Source: Planctomycetaceae bacterium
GTDB taxonomy: Bacteria; Planctomycetota; Planctomycetia; Pirellulales; Pirellulaceae
Direction: 5' to 3'
NCBI GenBank assembly: GCA_005798335.1
Contig: SYJV01000007.1
Coordinates: 1-47,373, forward strand
DNA: 47,373 bases
Part shown: positions 9,120 to 17,222 of the stretch, piece after piece
Numbering within the stretch: the first letter of the stretch is position 1
How the letters are laid out: the number at the start of each line of letters is the position of its first letter
Position numbers and translations under genes: made by a program
Notes under the pieces: generated by a model
What the model was told of the DNA's origin: nothing
Database searches by the model: none
What the model saw: the letters and a program-made list of their open reading frames with translations, nothing else

Positions 9120-9899
9120 GTGAGTGACCAAAGCGTGGAAGCACTCGAGTACGAAACTCTGTCGGCAGTAGAACAATCGCACTGGTGGTTTCAGGCGTTT
9201 CGCGATCTCTTGCGACAATGTTTCAACCAGCCTCGCTTCCGTTTACCAATTGGTGCATCGGTGTTGGATGCAGGTTGTGGAACAGGCGCGAACCTGAGCT
9301 TTCTTAGGTCAATGCTAGAGCCAGAGTACCTAGGTGGCTTTGATATCACTCCTCAAGCTGTTCAGTGGGCGGCGCAAAAATGCCCGTCTGCGGACGTGTA
9401 TCTCAGCGATATTTGCAATCCAATGTTACATCGAGGTCAGTATGACTTGATCCTTTCATGCGATGTAATCTACATTCCTGGCATCGCCGCATCGATCGAT
9501 GGATTGAAACGCATGACGCAACATCTCGCGCCGGGTGGTCTGTTCGTGCTGAATGTACCAGCCTATCAATGGCTGTACAGCGATCATGATCGAGCCGTGC
9601 ATACCCGCGAGCGCTTTCATCGCCAGCAGATCGTGGCTTTGCTGGTCGAGCTAGGGCTCGACTGCGAGTTAGTCACGTATCGATTGTGCGGATTATTTCC
9701 ACTGCTGGTTGCGCGGCGGCTGCCGTCGATCTTACGAATCGCCAAGAAGTCCAGCACCACTTCAGAATTGGATTTACCACATCCGCTGCTCAACAGTTTG
9801 TACCTGCAAGTGATGCGGTTAGAAAATTCCACGATCGCCAAAAACTTGCGATTTCCCTTCGGCAGTTCCATCTTTGCGGTAGGCCGCAAAGTACTCTAA
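9120..9899 (+). CDS. Class I SAM-dependent methyltransferase
   Basis: 259 residues from a GTG start. The fold begins with the SAM-binding motif I VLDAGCGTGANL (residues 48-59), followed by the acidic end of beta-2 (GGFDIT), motif II region YDLILSCDVIYI and the post-motif HLAPGGLFVLNVPAY. The N-terminal EQSHWWFQAFRDLL and the RFHRQQIVALL segment are typical of methyltransferases acting on lipids, quinones or glycans in cell-surface clusters. No substrate-specific neighbour is present. The start is uncertain; another GTG lies 15 bases downstream. Confidence 0.85.
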   Translation: MSDQSVEALEYETLSAVEQSHWWFQAFRDLLRQCFNQPRFRLPIGASVLDAGCGTGANLSFLRSMLEPEYLGGFDITPQAVQWAAQKCPSADVYLSDICNPMLHRGQYDLILSCDVIYIPGIAASIDGLKRMTQHLAPGGLFVLNVPAYQWLYSDHDRAVHTRERFHRQQIVALLVELGLDCELVTYRLCGLFPLLVARRLPSILRIAKKSSTTSELDLPHPLLNSLYLQVMRLENSTIAKNLRFPFGSSIFAVGRKVL

Positions 9900-10068
9900 A
9901 TCCCAGTTATAACGAACCAAGTCCTGGAAATTCTGCTTCTTGCGATAGATTGGGTCTTGTCTGGCTGAATTACCAATTATTCTGGTGTTTGTCCCCCATG
10001 CCGCTTCATGGTTGACCCCCAGTTCGAAATTCGCGATTTTCCAGTAGGTAAGGTTCTGAGAGATCAAC

Positions 10069-10692
10069 ATGCACAAGTTTTTACACTTAATCGTGGCCTT
10101 AGCGGTTGTATCCGGTGCTTCAAACTTGGGCTTCCTTTGTGCGCAAGAGGAAGCCATCGCGGAAGCGAAACCAGCCACAGCCTTGGACAACGCTGCCCAG
10201 GCACCAACGAAGTTGCGTCCGCTAACGATCAGCGTTCAGTTAACTGGCGAAACCAAGATCGTGGGAACTTTGACCGATTCCACTCAAATTCAAATTAAGA
10301 CCGCATTTGGCGAAGCCACGATTCCGCTCAGCGAAGTCGCTGGCGTGCGACTAGCCACTGGCGAGGAAACCAGTACTTCGATCGTCATGCTGAACGGCGA
10401 TTCCATCACAGGCGCTACTGACCTCAAGGTTGTGACAGTGGAAACTGAATGGGGAACTGCCAAGATCAATGGCTCGAGCATCATGCACATGCTGTTTGTT
10501 CCTGGTTTGCAATGGCAGCAGGTCGCGGGAATCGGTGGCAAACGCTGGAATCTAACCGAAGCACGCCAGGAAGTATCACAAGCGTCAGCCACTGGAAACG
10601 TACAATCTCCGATTCGCAACCAGCCGTTGCAAGTGCCCGGCTCGATCAATAATCCTCAGTTCCTGCCGAATCCCAACAGCTTCCCACGCTAG
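10069..10692 (+). CDS. Exported protein of unknown function
   Basis: 207 residues with a Sec signal peptide (LHLIVALAVVSGASNLGFLCAQEE). The mature part has two similar beta-rich repeats, each pairing a hydrophobic strand with a turn: LTGETKIVGTLTDSTQIQIK then FGEATIPLSEVAGVRL, and LNGDSITGATDLKVVTVETE then WGTAKINGSSIMHMLF. They recall a small Sm-like or barrel repeat seen in other planctomycete exported proteins. The last 45 residues are Gln/Asn/Pro-rich and probably disordered. I do not recognise a named family. It is convergent with the sulfatase, separated by a palindrome cluster. Confidence 0.75.
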   Translation: MHKFLHLIVALAVVSGASNLGFLCAQEEAIAEAKPATALDNAAQAPTKLRPLTISVQLTGETKIVGTLTDSTQIQIKTAFGEATIPLSEVAGVRLATGEETSTSIVMLNGDSITGATDLKVVTVETEWGTAKINGSSIMHMLFVPGLQWQQVAGIGGKRWNLTEARQEVSQASATGNVQSPIRNQPLQVPGSINNPQFLPNPNSFPR

Positions 10693-10710
10693 GGAAGTGA
10701 GCAGAGCAAT

Positions 10711-10920
10711 TAGAGAGTAGAGCAATTGTCCCCAATTGCTCAAATACTGCGATCTGGCAGATTGCACGATCGCAATCAGTACAGTTAGGACCGGCGCAGA
10801 AATAATTGTCCGAATTGTCGCCTTTCGCTCCGCGAAAGGACGCACTTTCGCGGAGCGAAAGGCGACACTTATTTCTGCGCCGATCCTTAGCAAACGATTG
10901 AGGACAATCGTTCTACTCTC
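10711..10920. repeat. Nested palindrome cluster between convergent genes
   Basis: Three nested inverted pairs. Outer pair: the GATTGTCCTCAATC-family units at 10712-10740 and 10892-10920. Middle pair: GGACCGGCGCAGAAATAA (10788-10805) with TTATTTCTGCGCCGATCC (10869-10886). Inner hairpin: 22-bp perfect stem 10817-10838 with 10845-10866 and a 6-nt loop. TTAG occurs at 10710-10713, 10785-10788 and 10887-10890. The right edge contains the sulfatase stop codon (10919-10921). The inner hairpin could act as a bidirectional terminator, though it lacks a long U-tract. Confidence 0.85.
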
Positions 10921-12403
10921 ACAGTTTGAGACGTGGGGCGGAATCGCCTTGCAGTTGCAGCCATGTGTTTAGAGCTCGTGCAAGATCTTGCTTTCGCCGG
11001 ACGTGTGCAGAGTCTTGGCTCAAGTCATTCAGCTCCCAAGGATCGCTCGGCGTGTGAAATAACTGAGTACGTGCGACCTTGGGATACCAGATCAGTTTCC
11101 AGCCGTCTTCACTGCGGATCATACGCTGCGTATCGGTGAAGTAACCGTAGACAAATGGATGCACCTGGGAAGCGTGGCCATTGATCAGCCGTTGCAAGCT
11201 CTTGCCTTGTACGGAATGTGGAATCGGTACACCGGCTAGTTCGCAGCAAGTAGGATAGAGGTCCCTCAAAGCACAATTCGTGTTAAGTCGTCGGTTGGTG
11301 GGGATGCCTTTGCCGGCGATGATCAACGGCGGATTGGCGGTGTGTTCATATTGGTTTTGTTTGCCCATCAACCCGTGGCTGCCCAACGACAGCCCTTGGT
11401 CACTAGTGAATATGATCAACCATTGCCCGCCATTGCGGTCGATCGTTTCCAAGATCATGCCAACTTGTTTATCCAAATTGGCCACCAGCCCATAGTAGAT
11501 GGCTCGTTCTGCTTGGACGGCTGCGCGCGATCGCGGAGCGGGCACGACGATCTCATCGCGACCGACGATATTGCCGTGATCAAATGGATGGCTGTCTCGG
11601 AAATTTTCAGGCAATGTGATCGACTGCGCTGAATAGCTGTTCTCCATGCCGGAAGGCCAAAACAGTGGGTCGTGGGGAGCGGTAAAATTGACGTGCAGGA
11701 ACAGCGGTCGGTTGCTACGATGGTTGATCGCTGCGACGGCACCCTGTGTGATGATTGCGTCCGTAGTTGGCGTCAAACCAATTCCGTGTTCGAGCAGTGG
11801 CTTGTCGTCTGCACCTTTGAATGTCCAACCCGTGTAACCCGTGACGGCAAGTCCAGTGGGTGTCCGCGGAAAGCTCAACGGTTTGCCTGCCGAGCCGCCA
11901 CCGCTGTACAGTGCCGAGGTGGCTGAGTAACCGCGCGAATTGGGTGTACCTTGGACGTGCCACTTGCCGGAGTAAACTGTGTGCCAACCAGCTTGTCGCA
12001 TGCACGCAGGCCAAGTTGTCCAAGTCGGATCGAAGGCTATCGTTTTTCCGGAACTCGCCTCTGCTACAAGAGATCGCCCGGTAACTATCTCGGTGCGACT
12101 GACATGGCAGATAGGGTATCCGCACGAGGCACGCGTAAACAGACAACCGCGCGCGGCAAGTTTCTCCAAGTTTGGCGTGGCGACGGGCCCGCCGTAAACC
12201 GACATCACGTCCGCTCGCAAGTCGTCTGCGACCAGCAGCACTACGTTGACTCGCTCGGCAGACGCCTCACCCGATTGTGCAATGCCGGACACAGTGTGCA
12301 TCGCAACGGTAGCGAGCAGAATCAACTTAATTGCAAAACGCAACGAAATTATTTCGCAATACGTCGAGTGGTTCATCATTAGGGAATAATTCCAACGATT
12401 CAT
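10919..12403 (-). CDS. Secreted sulfatase-family hydrolase with atypical active-site signature
   Basis: 494 residues. The ATG overlaps the stop of the upstream SGNH gene (ATGA at 12400-12403), which supports this start and translational coupling. Signal region IKLILLATVAMHTVSGIAQ. Sulfatase fold: metal-binding VVLLVADDLRADV (DD at residues 60-61), active-site segment CGYPICHVSRTEIVTGR, then FTAPHDPLFWP and IIFTSDQGLSLGSHGLMGK (second metal site). Type I sulfatases need C/S-x-P/A-x-R for formylglycine. Here it is C99-H-V-S-R103, with Val in place of Pro. It resembles iduronate-2-sulfatase-like planctomycete proteins. Whether it is maturated is open. Confidence 0.9.
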   Translation of the reverse strand: MNRWNYSLMMNHSTYCEIISLRFAIKLILLATVAMHTVSGIAQSGEASAERVNVVLLVADDLRADVMSVYGGPVATPNLEKLAARGCLFTRASCGYPICHVSRTEIVTGRSLVAEASSGKTIAFDPTWTTWPACMRQAGWHTVYSGKWHVQGTPNSRGYSATSALYSGGGSAGKPLSFPRTPTGLAVTGYTGWTFKGADDKPLLEHGIGLTPTTDAIITQGAVAAINHRSNRPLFLHVNFTAPHDPLFWPSGMENSYSAQSITLPENFRDSHPFDHGNIVGRDEIVVPAPRSRAAVQAERAIYYGLVANLDKQVGMILETIDRNGGQWLIIFTSDQGLSLGSHGLMGKQNQYEHTANPPLIIAGKGIPTNRRLNTNCALRDLYPTCCELAGVPIPHSVQGKSLQRLINGHASQVHPFVYGYFTDTQRMIRSEDGWKLIWYPKVARTQLFHTPSDPWELNDLSQDSAHVRRKQDLARALNTWLQLQGDSAPRLKL

Positions 12404-13374
12404 GGTTCTTGCAAAATGCTGTGCATGGAGAGATTCAGCGTTTCAGACTTTGCGACTGCTTCGTCTAAAGGCAAGCCAGCTTTCATCGGGCGCAAGTGTC
12501 CAGTTTTGGTCAGCCAGGCGTCGGTTAGGATTCGCTGGCGCTGGTGAATTAATTTGAATAACCGACCACGCTTGGATTTCTCGTCGTTATATCCTGGTTG
12601 AATTGCCGAGAGAGTTGCAGAAGAAATTTCCAAGCCATTCAGCAGCGCGATAGCCATGACGAAGTGACCGTCGAGGTTTGGATGGACGCCATCAGGTGAA
12701 AAGGTAAACTCGGGCTGAGATTTGCGATGATCAATCAGCGATTCCTGTACGCGCGTGTGGAGGTCGATGACTTGCCAACCATCAGCTCGTTTTGAGACAA
12801 GCCATCGGGAGTATTCCGTCAAGACTTCGTCATAATTCTGGTACGGATTGCCAGCGGTTACTTTGTCTGCCGGGGCAACTCGCGCGCGTATGGGGACGGG
12901 ATCGAAAACGGCGGGAGTGACATGGATAATCTGCGCAGGAACTTTGGCGACTTTATCGCGGAGCAATTGAATACCGTCGCGATAAGCGGTAAAGCGAGTT
13001 TCGGCCAGGGGTAAGTAAATGCCATCGTTCATTCCGTAACACGCCACGACTAGATCGGGCTTGAGCTGTGCGAGCACTCGATCCAAGCGTTCGTGCAAAG
13101 AGGGGCGCGGAAATTGGCCGCCGGCGTGTCCATCTTCCGAAAGTCCAGAGACTGTTTCGCTGGGCAAACCGATATCGATTATTTCGAATTGTCGCTTTGG
13201 ATCTCGTAGACGAAGCTCCGTTTCAACAATCGCTATGTATTTTCCATCGTAGGTAATCGAGTCGCCCAAGAAAACGATGCGTTTGGCTTGTTCTATCGGC
13301 GACTGAGCCAAAAGCGTCGTATGCGCGGCGACGGCCAGGAACAGGATCAGGCCAAAACGCGAAATGCTTTTCAT
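12400..13374 (-). CDS. Secreted SGNH/GDSL hydrolase
   Basis: 324 residues with a Sec signal peptide (MKSISRFGLILFLAVAAHTTLLAQ). Block I FLGDSITYDG holds the catalytic Ser39. Block III is CYGMNDG (oxyanion Asn). Block V is DGVHPN, about residues 227-232, with catalytic Asp and His. SGNH enzymes deacylate carbohydrates or lipids. Its stop codon overlaps the ATG of the downstream sulfatase, so both are made from one message. A sulfated and acylated polysaccharide is a plausible shared target (inference). Divergent from the PQQ-type propeller gene, 174 bases away. Confidence 0.9.
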   Translation of the reverse strand: MKSISRFGLILFLAVAAHTTLLAQSPIEQAKRIVFLGDSITYDGKYIAIVETELRLRDPKRQFEIIDIGLPSETVSGLSEDGHAGGQFPRPSLHERLDRVLAQLKPDLVVACYGMNDGIYLPLAETRFTAYRDGIQLLRDKVAKVPAQIIHVTPAVFDPVPIRARVAPADKVTAGNPYQNYDEVLTEYSRWLVSKRADGWQVIDLHTRVQESLIDHRKSQPEFTFSPDGVHPNLDGHFVMAIALLNGLEISSATLSAIQPGYNDEKSKRGRLFKLIHQRQRILTDAWLTKTGHLRPMKAGLPLDEAVAKSETLNLSMHSILQEP

Positions 13375-13548
13375 GAGTTAACTCTTGCTCACAGTACTGG
13401 TGTTGCGATGAAGCTCAAAATCGCCAATGGCTCGTAATTATTGCTGCAAGTTGATTTGGGTTACCAGCCATCGACGCACAAATTTCAGTTATATTATTTG
13501 GCGAGTTTTCGCGACAGATGCTTCGTGATCGTGACGGGAGTGCACAAG

Positions 13549-16212
13549 ATGATAGTCGGTAGATTCAAGTTGCTGTTCGTTTTACCTGCGCTAGTCACGA
13601 TCTTGGCTGGCGTTTTACCAGCCAACGAGATTTGGAATCAAACTCAGGGTAACGCCCTTCGATCAGGCAACATGCCGACAGCAGAAGTGCCCTCTGATTT
13701 GGGATTGCTTGGGGCGGTCGCGCTCAGTGATGGCGCTTACACATCGCCAGCCATTGCGGACGGCGTGGTCTACATGATCGATGGATCGGGAGTCGTGTTC
13801 GCGATCGATGCGAACACTCTACAAGTGAAATGGAAGTATGCGACTCGCGGAGGACCTGGAAACTGCAATAACGTCTCTTCTCCGGCAATCGTGGGCAAAT
13901 ACTTGCATGTCGGAACGATGGCCGGTTATTACTATGTGCTGGATCGAGCTAGCGGAACTGTGGTCAAAGAGATCGATTGCAAAGAAGCCATCTTTTCGAG
14001 TCCTGCGGTGGGCAACGATCGCGCTTATTTCGCCACGCTTGGCGCTCAAGTGTATGCGGTTTCTGCTGAAGGAAACATTCATTGGACATGGGACTTCGTC
14101 AAAGAAGTTGTCAAGTTCGACGGCAATCGTTGGAGCGGCGAAGATTGGCTGCGCATTCGTAAAGAACGTGTAACATGGCGCGATCATTTCGTCTGTTCGC
14201 GCGACATCTGTTTAGTTGGCAAGACGGTGGTCATGCCTGCCGGCGGCCGCACCGTTTTTATCGAGGACGCCGGGAACCAACCGAAACTGAAGCTGGTCGG
14301 TGAAATCCCAGCCTTTGCTGGTCAGGAATTTCCGGCTACGTTTGGACAAAGCGCTGATGAACAGGGAAACGTCTATGTCCAGTGGCATCGACGCGATAAC
14401 GCTGGCCGAGTGGAAATTCTGCGCGAAGAAAACGGGCAACTAAGAGCGGACTTTGTGAAGGGTACGCAAACTGCCATCGAATTGCCAGGACTACTGAGCT
14501 TTTCCAGCGTCAGCGTGCGAGACGCGGCCGTCTATCGAGTTAAACCAGAAGCTGGGCTGGGACTGTGCCGCTTTCTGCCAGGCCAAGAATCTCCCGAAGT
14601 ACTTTCCGCAGCACCTGCAATTTCTCCGCCGATCATTGCGGCGAAACATGTGCTGTACGGAGGCTTGGATGGCAAGCTGTACGTGGTGAGCCTCGATGGT
14701 AAAGAATCGCGGTCTTTCGCGACTGGTTTTGGCGCGCCGATATCGGCTCCGATTGCACTGGCTAACAAACGAGTTTTTGTTCCGTGCGAGGACGGATATC
14801 TGTACGTCTATGGTGAGAAAGGGAACGCCCCGAATCCTAAGCGAGAATTGAGTGTACGTTCGATTCGCAGTCCACTGACCGGGCCGCTGGCGGACGCCAA
14901 ATACGATTGGTACACCAACTACGGAGACTTCGGTTGCACTAACGCGAATATCCAGCAACTCAATCCACCGCTGCGCATGCGCTGGGCGCGACGACTGGAG
15001 GGCACGGTAAAGCACTTGCCGGTTTGTGGTGGCGGACGCATGTATACTCACACCGCTGAAGGCCAAGTAATCGCGGTTGAGCAGGATACTGGTCGCTTAC
15101 TTTGGCGTAGGCATTGGCCAGACGTTTACCTGTCATTTACGTCGCCACTCTATATCGATGGCAAACTGTTGATTCCGCAAGCTGGCCTGAAACGGTCGGT
15201 GGTTCGCTGTTTGGATGCGGCCAACGGTGCAATGCTGTGGGAAACTCCGTTCACGGGATCACCGAGTTGGAGTCGACAATTCCCGCCAGTCGTTCATGGA
15301 AACATCGCAATCTACGCCTCAGGATCGGGCGAGTACACGTACCAAGGAACCGAAAAGCCGTTTACGTTTAAAGGTACTCCTCAACCTGCGGACGGTGGTC
15401 GCGAAGTGATGAGCTGGATTTATTCGAACGATAACCCCTACTATCCCAAAGACAATCGGCCCCTGCTGTGGGCGTGGGACATAAACACTGGCAAGTTGTT
15501 GTGGCAAAAAGATTTTTCAGAATTTGGTCGCGGCGGCAACGATTGTGGGCTATGTCTGCTGGACGGCAAATTATTCTATTCGACGTTTTTTGGCTATTCT
15601 GCCAGTCAACGTGCGCGCCGGGGACTGCCACCCGAGAATAATGGCCTCACTGCCTGCCTCGAACCCAACACAGGAAACGTTGTCTGGCACACCAACAAGT
15701 ATTATGTCACCGCCAAGTGCACGTTGTCGGCTCGCGATGGCCGATTGTATATCGGTGGCAATAACCAAGCCGTCGAGTCGACCAAAGATCGATTCGTGTG
15801 GTGCTTGGATGCGAAAGATGGTTCGCTGATTTGGCAATCCGATGCTATAACATCCGCGCTGAATGTCGTTACTGTCGGCAAACAGTTTATCTTCTCCAAC
15901 GCATTGCGCGGACGTGGCAACGTATTTGACAGAACCAGCGGTAATGTTGTCGGAGGAGTGGATCACAACTATGCTTGCTGTCGGTTCACGATGTCCGAGC
16001 CATTTATTCTGGGCGCGAATATGGACATGATCGACCTATCGCAGGACAGCAAGCTGGTTTCGACGGGACCCGCCATCGATTCTCGCGAATGCCTGGGGGC
16101 AGTCGTCTCCAATGGACGGATTTTCTACATTTCTCAAGCGAGTGGTTTTGTGGTTTCGCAGACTTATGGCGAAGCATCCAAACAACTGCCAGCGGTTTGG
16201 GAACGACCGTAA
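13549..16212 (+). CDS. Secreted PQQ-type beta-propeller protein
   Basis: 887 residues. ATG at 13549 follows GACGGGAG at the right spacing and begins a signal peptide (FKLLFVLPALVTILAGVLPANE). The frame extending to 13441 uses TTG with no ribosome site. The sequence consists of propeller blades with the PQQ-repeat pattern G.VY..D..G.V.A.D..T..V.WK, for example GVVYMIDGSGVVFAIDANTLQVKW, RLLWRRHWP and DGSLIWQSDA, suggesting two propellers. N-terminal NQTQGNALRSGN is typical of planctomycete PQQ-binding-like proteins. A quinoprotein dehydrogenase or scaffold role are both possible, and no CxxCH heme site is present. Confidence 0.88.
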   Translation: MIVGRFKLLFVLPALVTILAGVLPANEIWNQTQGNALRSGNMPTAEVPSDLGLLGAVALSDGAYTSPAIADGVVYMIDGSGVVFAIDANTLQVKWKYATRGGPGNCNNVSSPAIVGKYLHVGTMAGYYYVLDRASGTVVKEIDCKEAIFSSPAVGNDRAYFATLGAQVYAVSAEGNIHWTWDFVKEVVKFDGNRWSGEDWLRIRKERVTWRDHFVCSRDICLVGKTVVMPAGGRTVFIEDAGNQPKLKLVGEIPAFAGQEFPATFGQSADEQGNVYVQWHRRDNAGRVEILREENGQLRADFVKGTQTAIELPGLLSFSSVSVRDAAVYRVKPEAGLGLCRFLPGQESPEVLSAAPAISPPIIAAKHVLYGGLDGKLYVVSLDGKESRSFATGFGAPISAPIALANKRVFVPCEDGYLYVYGEKGNAPNPKRELSVRSIRSPLTGPLADAKYDWYTNYGDFGCTNANIQQLNPPLRMRWARRLEGTVKHLPVCGGGRMYTHTAEGQVIAVEQDTGRLLWRRHWPDVYLSFTSPLYIDGKLLIPQAGLKRSVVRCLDAANGAMLWETPFTGSPSWSRQFPPVVHGNIAIYASGSGEYTYQGTEKPFTFKGTPQPADGGREVMSWIYSNDNPYYPKDNRPLLWAWDINTGKLLWQKDFSEFGRGGNDCGLCLLDGKLFYSTFFGYSASQRARRGLPPENNGLTACLEPNTGNVVWHTNKYYVTAKCTLSARDGRLYIGGNNQAVESTKDRFVWCLDAKDGSLIWQSDAITSALNVVTVGKQFIFSNALRGRGNVFDRTSGNVVGGVDHNYACCRFTMSEPFILGANMDMIDLSQDSKLVSTGPAIDSRECLGAVVSNGRIFYISQASGFVVSQTYGEASKQLPAVWERP

Positions 16213-16551
16213 AATTGGTTCCTTGTCCACGACTGATCGGCGATTCACTGAATTGTCCTAGCGCAATCGGTGGTGCTGTAGGATTCGCGCGTTCAAAATC
16301 AACTTTCGCTGATCACTGCCGTCGTTTCGGCGGTGTGTCTGGCGCTATTAATTCCCAGCCAACAACGTTTGACCAATTGGACTAAGTCGCTATTGCAAGA
16401 TTAGTCATCGCAACATTTCCTGGTTCGAAAATCGATCGCGCCACCTTTCCCATCGCTGACGCATCGGGTTACGATGATACAAACTTGGCCATGACAGATT
16501 CTGCTTCCCTGAGTCGTTTCACTACAAAGCGCTAGTGGCAGTGAGAGAACC
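16213..16551. other. Intergenic region upstream of the sigma factor, with a repeat relic
   Basis: About 340 bases without a gene. Bases 16281-16303 (GGATTCGCGCGTTCAAAATC...) match one arm of the palindrome at 22995-23086, so they look like a decayed half copy. The promoter of the sigma factor/kinase operon should be here. Confidence 0.5.
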
Positions 16552-17208
16552 ATGCAAACAAAGGTCGATAACCGACCCATGTCTGAAGAAACTTTACTGA
16601 TTCAACGTTGTCTTGATCAATTGAACGCCGGCGATTCATCGGTGCGCGGTGAATTATTGCAAGTTGCTTGTCATCGACTGCATCGACTGACAGCGAAAAT
16701 GAAACGCAGTTTCGAACGAGTTGGTCGCTGGGAACAAACCGAGGATGTGCTACAGAACGCTTCATTGCGACTGTATCAATCGATGAAGGACGTACATATC
16801 GCGGATGTACGCCATTTTTTTCGGCTGGCGGCAATGCAAATCCGTCGCGAGTTGATCGACCTCAGCCGGCACTATCATGGACCGCAAGGCATCGGTGCGA
16901 ACCACGCGTCGCATCCGGCTGGCGGCTGCGCATCGGATAGCCAGGGGCAGGAGGTCGCCAGATTCGAGCCCGCCGCCGAATCGCTGGATGAATTTCAGAT
17001 GCAACAGTGGGGTGACTTTCATCGTTGCGTTAGCGAGTTACCCGATAAAGAACGGGAAGTGTTCGAGCTGCTTTGGTATCATGAGATGAATCAAGAGGAG
17101 GCTGCAGAACTGTTGAAGATCTCCACGCGTACCATCAAGCGGATTTGGCGTTCGGCGCGGTTGATCTTGCACGGACGCCTCAGTGAACAGACGCGAACTA
17201 GTTTTTAG
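16552..17208 (+). CDS. ECF-type RNA polymerase sigma factor
   Basis: 218 residues, with GAGAG just upstream of the ATG; a second Met at residue 10 is a possible start. Sigma region 2 spans about residues 30-100 (EDVLQNASLRLYQSM, FFRLAAMQIRRELIDLSRHY, core-binding and -10 recognition helices). A Gly/Ser-rich linker follows, then region 4 at about 150-210 (LPDKEREVFELLWYHEMNQEEAAELLKISTRTIKRIWRSARLIL, helix-turn-helix for -35). The kinase gene starts 14 bases downstream, so one operon. Planctomycetes have several ECF groups linked to Ser/Thr kinases instead of anti-sigma factors, so control by phosphorylation is likely (inference). Confidence 0.93.
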   Translation: MQTKVDNRPMSEETLLIQRCLDQLNAGDSSVRGELLQVACHRLHRLTAKMKRSFERVGRWEQTEDVLQNASLRLYQSMKDVHIADVRHFFRLAAMQIRRELIDLSRHYHGPQGIGANHASHPAGGCASDSQGQEVARFEPAAESLDEFQMQQWGDFHRCVSELPDKEREVFELLWYHEMNQEEAAELLKISTRTIKRIWRSARLILHGRLSEQTRTSF

Positions 17209-17222
17209 AATGTCGTAGTGTC

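Noticed and set aside
3932-9899. Single polysaccharide utilisation locus spanning the oxidoreductase, porin and methyltransferase
   Set aside because: Genes alternate in strand with wide intergenic gaps and share no substrate-specific motif.
13441-13548. N-terminal extension of the PQQ-type propeller gene
   Set aside because: Begins with TTG without ribosome site and would bury the signal peptide; ATG at 13549 fits both.
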